The position numbers and the translations under genes were made by a program. The notes beneath the pieces are model-generated. The model was given only the letters and a program-made list of their open reading frames with translations. It was not told the DNA's origin and searched no databases. Source: Bog-113 sp965226755 (GTDB lineage: Bacteria; Acidobacteriota; Terriglobia; Bryobacterales; Bryobacteraceae). Taken from it: a DNA stretch of 64,000 bases. Each line of letters begins with the position of its first letter. Position 1 is the first letter of the stretch. The stretch lies in NCBI GenBank assembly GCA_965226755.1, contig CBDDDT010000003.1, positions 2,604,001-2,668,000 on the forward strand. The letters run 5' to 3'. This document shows, one piece after another, positions 40,460-49,689 of this stretch.

Positions 40460-41422
40460 TTACGGATTGGCGGAAGCAACCCTCGCAGGATGACGATGAT
40501 GCGGGAAGCGGCAGAGAAACGGGCAGGGATACCTCGGGTCGGGATGTAACTTTGCGCAAAGGATGCGATCCGCGCCGAACGCGCGCAGGTAGAATTCCGC
40601 GGAACTCAACATGCCGAGCAGCGGCGCGGTGAAGTAAAGCCACCCGGCCGTCCAGAGATGTGCGAAAACGGCGGATCCCGTGGTCCGGGCGGGATTGATG
40701 CTGAACCCCGAAACGGGCGCGAACAAGGTGATGTAGAAGGCGATCAGGAGTCCGACGAAGTAGCTGGTTTTGCTCGCCAGAGAAGGCCGGTTCGAGCTCC
40801 ACAGGACAACTCCCATGAGCAGCGCCGCCATGAAGAGCTCCGCGAAAAAGGCCGCCGCCGTCCCGTATGTCCCCGGCACGGTTACCGCATAATCGACCGC
40901 CGGGTCGGCAATGGCGCTGCCCAGAAAAAGGGCCGCGACCGCCACGCCAAACACGCCGCCGGCGAATTGGAAGATGACGTAAAAAATCGCGTCCCAGATC
41001 GCGATCTTTCGCAGCCGGAAATAGCTCAGCGTAATGGCGGGATTGAAGTGCGCGCCGGACCGCTTGCCCATGGGTGAATGGATGATCAGGACGGCCGTGA
41101 GGCCCATCGCGATGCCCATCAGGATGCGGCGGAGCAGCGCGCTGGGGACCCGGTGAAGCGCCGGGTAGGCGGGATCGAAGAGCCAGACCGTGAACGCGCA
41201 CGCCGAAATCATGAAAATCGCGAGTTCGGCGCCCTCGAAGAAATATAGCCGCCAGCCGCGTCGAAAGGCGCTTCCCGGCGTGTCTGGCGCGGCCTCGGCG
41301 GAATGGCTTTCTGTTTTGCGGACCGGCGTCTTAGACCTCGCTTTTAAGGAGTTGCGGAAGCTTGGGAAGCCGCCGTGTTTGTGGTGACCTGCGAGGCCGC
41401 CGGAAGATGGCTGAGATCCCAA
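40460..41422 (-). CDS. Aquaporin/glycerol facilitator (MIP family)
   Basis: The membrane channel of about 320 residues has both signature NPA loops: GAHFNPAITLSYFRLRK and SGFSINPARTTGSAVFAHLW. The arginine after the second loop is part of the selectivity filter. Six membrane helices are apparent from about residue 62. The only in-frame standard start before the first helix is ATG 41422, which overlaps the outer-membrane-factor gene by 79 bases, so the true start may be downstream with a non-standard codon. The C-terminal tail is Pro/His-rich. Water, glycerol or metalloid transport cannot be separated. Confidence 0.85.
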   Translation of the reverse strand: MGSQPSSGGLAGHHKHGGFPSFRNSLKARSKTPVRKTESHSAEAAPDTPGSAFRRGWRLYFFEGAELAIFMISACAFTVWLFDPAYPALHRVPSALLRRILMGIAMGLTAVLIIHSPMGKRSGAHFNPAITLSYFRLRKIAIWDAIFYVIFQFAGGVFGVAVAALFLGSAIADPAVDYAVTVPGTYGTAAAFFAELFMAALLMGVVLWSSNRPSLASKTSYFVGLLIAFYITLFAPVSGFSINPARTTGSAVFAHLWTAGWLYFTAPLLGMLSSAEFYLRAFGADRILCAKLHPDPRYPCPFLCRFPHHRHPARVASANP

Positions 41423-43077
41423 CCGCCGCCGAGCGCCTGGATGAGCTGCACCGCCGCCGTCATCTCGCTGACCCGGAGCGTCACCTCGGTCTGCTGATTG
41501 CTCAGCAGGAGAGTCTGCGCCGTGATGACGTCGAGGTAGGGATCAAGACCAGTCTGGTAGCGCGCGGTGGCGATGTTCAGGTATCTTTGGGCGGCTTCCA
41601 CCGCGGCCTGCTGCCGGGCGCTCTGCTGCGAGAGGACGCGCAGTGTCGCGATATAATCCTCCACCTGCTGGAACGCGGTCAGCACGGTCTGCTTATAGGC
41701 GGCGACATCGGCATTGTAGGTCGCGGTGTACTGGGCGACGGTAGCGCGGCGCAAACCGGCGTCGAAGATCGTTTCCGACGCTGACGCGCCGAGCGACCAG
41801 AAGAGCGCGGGGACGGAGAACAACTTCGAGATGGCGGAGGATTGCAGCCCGCCGCTTCCGGTGAGATCCAGCGTGGGATAGTAAGCGGCCTTCTCCACGC
41901 CGATGAGCGCGTTAGCCTGCGCCATGGTGCGCTCCGCCGCGGCGATATCGGGACGGCGCTGCAGCAATTGCGAGGGAACGCCGACCGGGATGGCGGGAAG
42001 CGCGGTCGCCAGTATCTTCACGGGCATGGAGAAGCTCGATGCCGGTTTGCCAATCAAAGTGGCGATCGCATGCTCGTAGAGCGCGCGGTTGGTGGCGATG
42101 CCGATGCCGGCTTCCTGCGCGTCGGCGAGCGTGACTTCCGCTTCGGCGACATCCTCCGGGCTGTCGATGCCGGTTTCGACGAGAACGCGCGTGAGATTGA
42201 GCGACTGTTGATCGGCCTCGATGGTGCGGGTATACAGATCCTGCAGGGCGTCCTGTCCGCGCAATTCGAAGTAATATTCGGCCAGATCGGCCTCTTCGGT
42301 AAGGCGCTCGTTGACCAGGTCGGCGGCGCTCACCTGGGCGGCGAACTGGTATTCACGGACGGTGTTGCGGACTCGGCCCCAGAGGTCCGGCTCCCAGGAA
42401 ACATCGAAGGGCAGGGAGAAATCGCTGATGGTGCTGCCGGAACTCGCGGCGACGCCGGTTGTCGTTCCCGTTGTGGTTCCCGTGGTCGTGCCGGTGGTCG
42501 TGCCGCCCGTTCCCGGGCTGGTGCCGGTTCCGGTGCCGGTTCCGGTGCTGGTTCCGGTGCTGGTGCCGGCGCCGGGGGTTCCCGCACCGGTGACGACGCC
42601 TAGACCGCCCGTGGTGCGCGGCGTCTTGGACCGGGTGAACGCGGGGTTCACCGAAACGGTGGGGAAGTAGCCGGCGCGCGCCTCGCGGACCTGGGCGCGG
42701 GCCGCCATGAAGTTCTGGAAATATTGGGCGATGTTCTGGTTATTGATGTCGAGTTGGTCTTCCAGAGCATCGAGCTCCGGCTCATGGAAGATTTGCCACC
42801 ACTTTCCTTTGAGCACGGCGTCTTGCGGGCTGGCGGGTTTCCAGGCGCCCGGGGGAGCATCCTTATAAGCCGCGGGCAAACCTTCCTTAAACGCCGGCGG
42901 CGCCGGCGTCACGGGCGCGGTATATTTCGGGCCGACGGTGCATCCGCCGAGCAGCAACATCGACAGCGTCACGGCCGATAGGGTAACGGCCCATAGGGTC
43001 TTGCGCGGCGCCCGGGCCGCTTCCGTCGGGTTCGAGCACTGGACGTTCATAATTCCTGCGTTTGCAAGTTTTTTCAT
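41344..43077 (-). CDS. Outer-membrane efflux lipoprotein (NodT/OprM family) with Gly/Thr-rich loop
   Basis: The 577-residue protein has a lipoprotein signal with lipobox LLLGGC and the OprM-type CTVGPKYTAP start, then two TolC-family repeats (WWQIFHEPELDALEDQL and the SWEPDLWGRVRNTVREY region; later RRPDIAAAERTMAQANALIG). It forms the outer-membrane tunnel for the RND pumps encoded upstream. Between YFPTVSVNPAFTRSK and ISDFSLPFDVSWEPDLWG lies a Gly/Thr repeat tract (about residues 160-206; 42461-42592), in what should be the first extracellular loop of the beta-barrel. The ATG overlaps the pump stop by 4 bases. Confidence 0.92.
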   Translation of the reverse strand: MKKLANAGIMNVQCSNPTEAARAPRKTLWAVTLSAVTLSMLLLGGCTVGPKYTAPVTPAPPAFKEGLPAAYKDAPPGAWKPASPQDAVLKGKWWQIFHEPELDALEDQLDINNQNIAQYFQNFMAARAQVREARAGYFPTVSVNPAFTRSKTPRTTGGLGVVTGAGTPGAGTSTGTSTGTGTGTGTSPGTGGTTTGTTTGTTTGTTTGVAASSGSTISDFSLPFDVSWEPDLWGRVRNTVREYQFAAQVSAADLVNERLTEEADLAEYYFELRGQDALQDLYTRTIEADQQSLNLTRVLVETGIDSPEDVAEAEVTLADAQEAGIGIATNRALYEHAIATLIGKPASSFSMPVKILATALPAIPVGVPSQLLQRRPDIAAAERTMAQANALIGVEKAAYYPTLDLTGSGGLQSSAISKLFSVPALFWSLGASASETIFDAGLRRATVAQYTATYNADVAAYKQTVLTAFQQVEDYIATLRVLSQQSARQQAAVEAAQRYLNIATARYQTGLDPYLDVITAQTLLLSNQQTEVTLRVSEMTAAVQLIQALGGGWDLSHLPAASQVTTNTAASQASATP

Positions 43078-46000
43078 CTGGCCGGCTGACTGGACATGGG
43101 TAGATTGGCGTGCTGGGTTCCCCGGATCTTCAGGCGCAGATTGTCAATGAATAAATAGATCACGGGCGTTGTGTAGAGGGTGAGGGCCTGGCTGGCGATC
43201 AGGCCCCCAATGATCGAGATGCCCAGCGGGCGGCGGAGTTCCGATCCCATGCCCGTGCCGATGGCCAGCGGAATGGCGCCGAACAGCGCCGCCATAGTCG
43301 TCATTATGATGGGTCGGAAGCGCAGCATGGACGCCTCGAAGATAGAGTCTCGGGTGTTCTTGTTGTCGTTCCGTTCGGCGCCGAGAGCGAAATCGATCAT
43401 CATGATCGCGTTCTTCTTGACGATTCCGATCAGAAGAATGATCCCGATGATCGACATCACATCCAGCTCGGAATGCGTCAGCAACAGGGCGAGAATGGCG
43501 CCGACGCTCGCCGAAGGAAGCGTGGAAAGGATGGTGATGGGGTGAATGAGGCTCTCGTAAAGGATGCCGAGCACGAGATAGACCGCGAGGACGGCGGTCA
43601 TTACTAGATAGGGTTCCGTGGTGAGCGACTGTTGAAACGCCTGCAGCGTTCCGGAGAACTGGCCGTGGATCGATTCCGGCATCCCGAGCTTCTGCTGGAT
43701 CTCTTCGATCTCCTGAGTCGCCTGGCCGAGCGAGACGCCCGGTTGGAGATTGAACGAGACGGTGACGGACGGAAACAGCCCGGTATGGTTTACGGACAGC
43801 GGCGACGTGGAAGGCGCGTATTTCAGGACGGCGTCGAGCGGGATGGGACCTCCGCCGGAGTTCGGGACCAGGTAGGTATCTTTGAGACCCTGCGGTGACT
43901 GCCAGTATTTCGGGGCGACTTCCATCACGACGTAGTATTGATTCAATTCGGTATAAATCGTGGACACTTCGGCCTGGCCGAAGGCGTCGTAGAGCGTGTT
44001 GTCGATGAGTTGTGGCGTGACGCCCAGCCGCGCCGCCGTTTGACGGTCATAGGACAGCAAGGCCTGCAGCCCGTGGTTCTGCTGATCGGTGTTCACGTCG
44101 GCGAAGCCCTGCGCGCGACGCATCTCGGCGAGAAGCAGCGGACCGAACTTCTGCAGGTCATCGGTCGTCTCCGCCTGAAGCGTGTATTGATACTGCGCGC
44201 TGGATTGACGGCCGCCGATCCGGATATCCTGAACGGGTTGCAGGAACGTGGCCGCGCCGGGCACGCGCGCCAGCTTCGGGCGCAGCCGGCCCATGACGTC
44301 CATGACGCTCACCTTGCGCTCCTCCAGGGGTTTTAGCGCGACAAACGCGAATCCGCTGTTGGTCGCGCCCTGGCCGCCGGTGAAGCCCATCACGTTCTCG
44401 ACGGCGGGGTCGGCCTTGATGATGGTGATCGACTGCTGTACCGCTTTCTCCATCGCATAGAACGAAGTGTCCTGCGGGCCCTGCATTCCGCCCGTCATCG
44501 CGCCGGTATCCTGCTGCGGGAAGAAACCCACGGGGATTCTCTTGATCAGGAAAACGTTCAGGCCGAGAGTGAAGAGGAAGACCAGGAGGATCAGCGTGGG
44601 GTGATCGAGCACCCACGTCAGGCTCACCCGATATCCGTTGAGGATAGCGTTGAAGATGCGCTCGCTCCAGGCGTAAACCTTGCCGTGCCGGATGTCTTTA
44701 TCGGCTACCAGCACGCGCGAGCACATCATCGGGGTGGTGGTCAGGGAGACGACCATGGAGACAAGAATGGCGGCGGATAGGGTGATTCCGAACTCGCGGA
44801 AAAGACGGCCGATGATGCCGCCCATGAGAAGCAGCGGAATGAAAACGGCGATCAGGGAGATGCTGATGGAAAAGACCGTGAAGCCGATCTCCTGGGCGCC
44901 TTTGAGAGCCGCCTCCAGCGGGGTCAGCCCTTCCTCGAGGTGCCGGGTGATGTTTTCCATCACGACGATCGCGTCGTCCACCACGAAGCCGCTCGAGATG
45001 GCCAGCGCCATCAAAGACAGATTGTCGAGCGAGAATCCGCAGAGATACATGACCGCGCAGGTTCCGATGAGCGAAAACCGGAACGGCGACGGCGGGGATG
45101 AGCGTCGCGCGGCCGCTGCGCAGAAACAGGAAGACGACCAGAATCACCAGCAGCACCGAGATGACCAGGGTTCGTTCGATATCGGAGACCGAGGGCCCGG
45201 ATGGTGAGGGTCCGATCGAGAATCGTGACGATGTGCTGGCCGCGGGGGATGGTGGCCTGCAAGGACGGAAGCGCCGCCTTGACGGCGTCCACCGTGGTGA
45301 TGATGTTGGCCCCCGGCTGGCGGAAGATCAGCATGTTGACCGAGGGCTTGCCGTTCAGGAATCCGGCCTGGCGCACGGTCTGCTGCGAGTCGATCACATC
45401 GGCGACGTCCTGCAGGCGAACCGCGCCTCCGTTGTGGTAGCCGACGATCAAGGGCTTATAGAAGACGGCTTTCGAGATCTGGTCATTGGCGAGGATATCG
45501 ACGGTGCTGTCGCCGTCGGAGAACTGGCCCTTGGCGGAGTTTGAATTCTGGCCGGATACCACCTGCTGAACCTGGGGAAGACTGATGCCGTAGCTGGCGA
45601 GCTGGTTCGGGTTCAGCTCGATGCGCACGGCCGGCAGCGACGCTCCCACCACCAGCACCTCGCCGACGCCGGAAATCTGCGAGATGCGCTGCTCGATTAC
45701 GGTGGAGGCTTCATCGTAGAGCGCGGGAACGTCGTAGACGTCCGACTGCACGCCGAGGACAAGAATGGGCGAGTCGGCGGGGTTGATCTTGCGATAAGTG
45801 GGATTCGCCGGCAGATTCGAAGGAAGGTATGTGCGCGCCGCGTTGATGCCCGCTTCCACGTCGCGCGCGGCGCCGTTGATGTCCCGGTTCAGATCGAACT
45901 GCAGGGTGACGCTGGTGGTTCCCAGCGTGCTCGACGACGTCATCTCGGTCACGCCGGCGATGTGGCCGAACTCCCGCTCGAGCGGGGTGGCGACGGAGGA

Positions 46001-46180
46001 CGCCATGATGTCGGGACTAGCCCCGGGAAGCGATGCGGCGACGCTGATGGTCGGGAAATCCACCTGAGGCAGCGGAGACACGGGCAGGACGACGAAGGCG
46101 ATCCCGCCGGCGATGGCGACGGCGACCGTGAGCAGCGTGGTGGCGACGGGCCGATCGATGAAGAGACGCGACGGGTTCAT
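43074..46180 (-). CDS. RND efflux pump subunit (MdtC-like), interrupted by two frameshifts
   Basis: Start ATG 46180 reads MNPSRLFIDRPVATTLLTVA and about 320 residues of RND permease in one frame. One extra base in GGGCCC (45193-45198) and another in the A-run at 45074-45077 move the frame. Between them VISVLLVILVVFLFLRSGRA is intact, and after the second the frame continues with MYLCGFSLDNLSLMALAISS to the stop at 43074. Dropping both bases gives exactly 1034 residues, the normal MdtB/MdtC length. RND pumps export drugs by proton antiport. Both flanking genes overlap by 4 bases, so the operon is otherwise intact. Confidence 0.88.
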
Positions 46181-49100
46181 GCGCGCCCCGCTTCGGGCTG
46201 AGCGAGGGTGGTCTTGCTGGGCCGCCGATGCGCGAACCGCGCGCCGAGATTGTCGAAGAAGATGTAGATCACCGGGGTGGTGTAGAGCGTAAGCACCTGG
46301 CTGAAAATGAGGCCGCCCACCATGGCTACGCCCAGCGGCTTCCGCAACTCGGAGCCGATCCCCGAGACGAACGCGAGCGGAAGTCCGCTGAGCAAGGCCG
46401 CCATGGTCGTCATCATGATCGGGCGGAAGCGCAGCAAGGATGCCTGGTAGATCGCGTCGGTGGCGGTTTTGCCGTCTTTGCGCTCGGCTTCGAGGGCGAA
46501 GTCGACCATCATGATGCCGTTCTTCTTGACGATGCCGATCAGAAGGATGATGCCGATGATGGAAACGATGTCGAGATCCAGATGGAACAGGCGCAGCGCC
46601 AGCAAGGCTCCGACGCCGGCGGAGGGCAGCGTCGAAAGGATGGTGATGGGATGGACGAAGCTCTCATACAGAACGCCGAGCACGATGTAGACAGTGACCA
46701 AAGCCGCCAGAATGAGCAGGCCCTCGTTGGACAACGAGCCTTCGAAGGCAGCCGCCGTGCCCTGGTAATTGGCGATGACGCTAGCGGGAGTCTTCGCTTG
46801 CGCGATCACTTTATTCATCGCGTCCAAAGCCTGTCCCAGGGAGTATCCGGGGGCGAGATTGAACGAGACCGTCACCGCCGGGAACTGCCCCTGATGGTTG
46901 ATGGACAGGGCTTCGCTCTGCGTCTTGAAATGGGTCAGCGCGCTGAGAGGGACGGGGGTCGAAACCGTGGAGCCGCTTGACGAAGCGGCCGCTGGGGCTC
47001 CGCCGCCACCGGTCGTGGTCGTGGAACCCGCGCGCGAAGTGCCGCTCAGAGACGTGGTTGCGCTCGACGAGACGCTGGCCGACGCACTCGCGCTCGACAA
47101 CACATTCCCGCTCGAAGCAGCATTTGCCGTAGGAGACAGCGCGGAGGTGGAGGCGCCGCCGGAAACTCCGCTAGACGCTCCCGACGTGGTCCTCGCGGCG
47201 CCGGAGGCGAGCGCGGAAGTTGACGAGGCGGACGATGAGACGCCCGCCGTGGAGGACGCCGTCAGCAAAGCGTTTCCGGGGGACGCGCTCACGCCGGCGC
47301 CCGCGCCCGAAGACGAACCGCCGCCGCTCGGCGCCGCGGCCGCGGAGGCGCCAGCCGCCGAGGTCGACTGAATGTAAATATCGTGCAATCTCTGCGGGTT
47401 GAGCTGGAACTTCGGGTCGGCCTCGAGGATGACGTGATATTGGTTCAACTGCGTGTAGAGAGTATTGATCTGCCGCTGCCCGAACGCATCATATAAAGTG
47501 TTGTCGATCGTTTGAGGCGTGATGCCGAAGCGGGACGCCGTCGCGCGGTCGAAGATCAGCGACTCCGCCACGCCGCCCAGCTGCTGATCCGTGGCCACGT
47601 CAGCGAGTTGCGGCAACTGCTGTAACCTGGCGACCAAGTCGTGGACGACGCTGTTCAGTTCGTCCTGATTCGGATCCTCCAGGGTGTACTGATACTCGGT
47701 GCGGCTGACGCGATCGTCCACGGTGAGGTCCTGGACCGGTTGCAGGAAAAGCCGGATTCCCTCGACCTTGGCGAGCTTCGGCCCCAGCCGGGTGATCGCA
47801 TCCATCGCGGAGATGTTCCGCTGTTCCAGCGGCTTCAGGTTGATCTGGATGCGCCCGCTATTGAGCGTCGTGTTGGTCCCGTCAGCGCCGATAAACGAGG
47901 AGACGCTCTCGACCGCCGGATCCGCCAGCAGCACTTTCACGACGTCCTGCTGCTTTTCTGTCATGGCGGCGAAGGAAGTGGTTGCGGAAGCTTGCGAAAT
48001 CCCTTGCAGAATTCCCGTATCCTGCGTAGGGAAAAATCCCTTGGGGACGGTCATATAGAGAACGACCGTCAGCACGAGAGTCGCGACCGCGACCAGGAGC
48101 GTAATGGTCTGGAACCCCAGAACAAACTTTAGAGTGCGGCCGTAGAACGCGATGATGCTCTCAAAAATGCGTTCGGAAACCCGATAGAACCGGCCCTGCT
48201 TATCCGGCGGCGTGTAGCGGAGCAGGCGCGCGGACATCATGGGGGTGAGAGTCAGGGAGACGAAGGCCGATAAGACGATGGTGACGGCGAGCGTGACGGC
48301 GAACTGGCGAAAGAGCCGGCCCGCGATGTCGCCCATGAACAGGAGGGGGATGAGCACCGCGATGAGCGACACGGTCAGCGAGAGGATGGTGAAGCCGATC
48401 TGCTCCGCCCCTTTCAAAGCTGCTTCGAGCGGCTTTTCGCCCTCTTCGATATAGCGCGAGATGTTTTCGATCATGACGATGGCGTCGTCCACCACGAAGC
48501 CGGTGGAGATGGTGAGCGCCATCATGGTGAGGTTGTTGAGGCTGTAACCCGCCAGGTACATCACGCCGAAAGTGCCCACGAGCGAGATAGGGACGGCGAT
48601 GCTCGGGATGATGGTGGCGGCCAGGCTCCGCAGAAACAGGAAGATCACCATCACGACGAGACCAATCGTCAGCAGGAGTTCGAACTCGACGTCCTTCACG
48701 GACGCTCGAATGGCCGTCGTGCGGTCCGTAACGATCTCGACGTGGACTGCTTTGGGAAGCGTCGCTTCGAGCTGCGGGAGCAGGCGCTGAATGCGGTCGA
48801 CGACCTGGATCGTATTAGCCCCGGGCTGGCGCTGGATGTTCAGGAGCACCGCGGGCGTGTAGTTCATCCAGGCGGCGAGCTTGGCGTTTTCGACGCCATC
48901 AATGATATGGGCGACGTCGCGGAGCATCACCGGCGCCCCATTGCGGTAGGCCACCACCACGGACTTATAGGCGTCGCTGGTCAGGAGCTGGTCGTTCGCG
49001 TTGATGGTGTAATCCTGCGACGCGCCGTCGAAGCTTCCTTTGGCGGAGTTCAGACTGTTGCCTGTGAGCGAGTTGCGCAAATCCTCAAGATTGATGCCGT

Positions 49101-49689
49101 AAGAGGCCAATGAGGTCGGATTCACCTGGATGCGGACCGCGGGCTTTTGGCCGCCGGAAATGCTCACCAGACCGACCCCGGAGATCTGTGAGATTTTGGG
49201 GGCGAGCCGGGTGTCGGCCAGATCTTCCACTTTGGAGAGAGCCATCTCGCTCGCGGTCAGGGAAAGCGTGAGGACGGGCGCATCGGCCGGGTTGGATTTG
49301 CTATAAACGGGCGGCGTGGGCAGATTGGCGGGCAGGTAACTCTGGGCCGCGTTGATGGCCGCCTGCACTTCCTGCTCGGCCACGTCGATATTCAGGCTGA
49401 GCTGGAACTGCATGACGATCACCGACACCCCGCCCGCGCTGGTCGAGGTCATCTGGCTGAGTCCGGCGACCTCGCCAAACTGGCGCTCGAGCGGAGCCGT
49501 GACGCCAGATGCAACCACATCCGGACTGGCCCCGGGGTAAAACGTGAGCACCTGGATGGTCGGGTAATCCACCTCGGGAAGCGCCGACACGGGAAGCTGA
49601 AAGTAGGCGACTCCTCCCGCCAGGAAGAGCGCGGCCATAAGCAAAGACGTCGCGACCGGACGAAGAATAAAGGGCCGGGACGGGCTCAT
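46177..49689 (-). CDS. RND efflux pump subunit (MdtB-like) with a 130-residue Ser/Ala insert
   Basis: The 1170-residue permease has all RND landmarks: MSPSRPFILRPVATSLLMAA start, TMALTISTGFVVDDAIVMIE-type transmembrane-4 aspartates (in SLNNLTMMALTIS then GFVVDDAIVMIENI), and the second-half repeat with ILLIGIVKKNGIMMVDFALE. Normal members have about 1040 residues. The excess is a low-complexity Ser/Ala/Thr/Gly tract at about residues 772-905 (46972-47375), between LHDIYIQS and TPVPLSALTHF, in the docking subdomain of the second porter half. It precedes the other pump gene (4-base overlap) as in mdtABC, where two different subunits form one trimer. Confidence 0.93.
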   Translation of the reverse strand: MSPSRPFILRPVATSLLMAALFLAGGVAYFQLPVSALPEVDYPTIQVLTFYPGASPDVVASGVTAPLERQFGEVAGLSQMTSTSAGGVSVIVMQFQLSLNIDVAEQEVQAAINAAQSYLPANLPTPPVYSKSNPADAPVLTLSLTASEMALSKVEDLADTRLAPKISQISGVGLVSISGGQKPAVRIQVNPTSLASYGINLEDLRNSLTGNSLNSAKGSFDGASQDYTINANDQLLTSDAYKSVVVAYRNGAPVMLRDVAHIIDGVENAKLAAWMNYTPAVLLNIQRQPGANTIQVVDRIQRLLPQLEATLPKAVHVEIVTDRTTAIRASVKDVEFELLLTIGLVVMVIFLFLRSLAATIIPSIAVPISLVGTFGVMYLAGYSLNNLTMMALTISTGFVVDDAIVMIENISRYIEEGEKPLEAALKGAEQIGFTILSLTVSLIAVLIPLLFMGDIAGRLFRQFAVTLAVTIVLSAFVSLTLTPMMSARLLRYTPPDKQGRFYRVSERIFESIIAFYGRTLKFVLGFQTITLLVAVATLVLTVVLYMTVPKGFFPTQDTGILQGISQASATTSFAAMTEKQQDVVKVLLADPAVESVSSFIGADGTNTTLNSGRIQINLKPLEQRNISAMDAITRLGPKLAKVEGIRLFLQPVQDLTVDDRVSRTEYQYTLEDPNQDELNSVVHDLVARLQQLPQLADVATDQQLGGVAESLIFDRATASRFGITPQTIDNTLYDAFGQRQINTLYTQLNQYHVILEADPKFQLNPQRLHDIYIQSTSAAGASAAAAPSGGGSSSGAGAGVSASPGNALLTASSTAGVSSSASSTSALASGAARTTSGASSGVSGGASTSALSPTANAASSGNVLSSASASASVSSSATTSLSGTSRAGSTTTTGGGGAPAAASSSGSTVSTPVPLSALTHFKTQSEALSINHQGQFPAVTVSFNLAPGYSLGQALDAMNKVIAQAKTPASVIANYQGTAAAFEGSLSNEGLLILAALVTVYIVLGVLYESFVHPITILSTLPSAGVGALLALRLFHLDLDIVSIIGIILLIGIVKKNGIMMVDFALEAERKDGKTATDAIYQASLLRFRPIMMTTMAALLSGLPLAFVSGIGSELRKPLGVAMVGGLIFSQVLTLYTTPVIYIFFDNLGARFAHRRPSKTTLAQPEAGRA

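Noticed and set aside
40422..41201. N-terminal extension of the GMC oxidoreductase frame
   Set aside because: This part overlaps the aquaporin gene in another frame. The FAD motif begins right after ATG 40421, as in other GMC enzymes.
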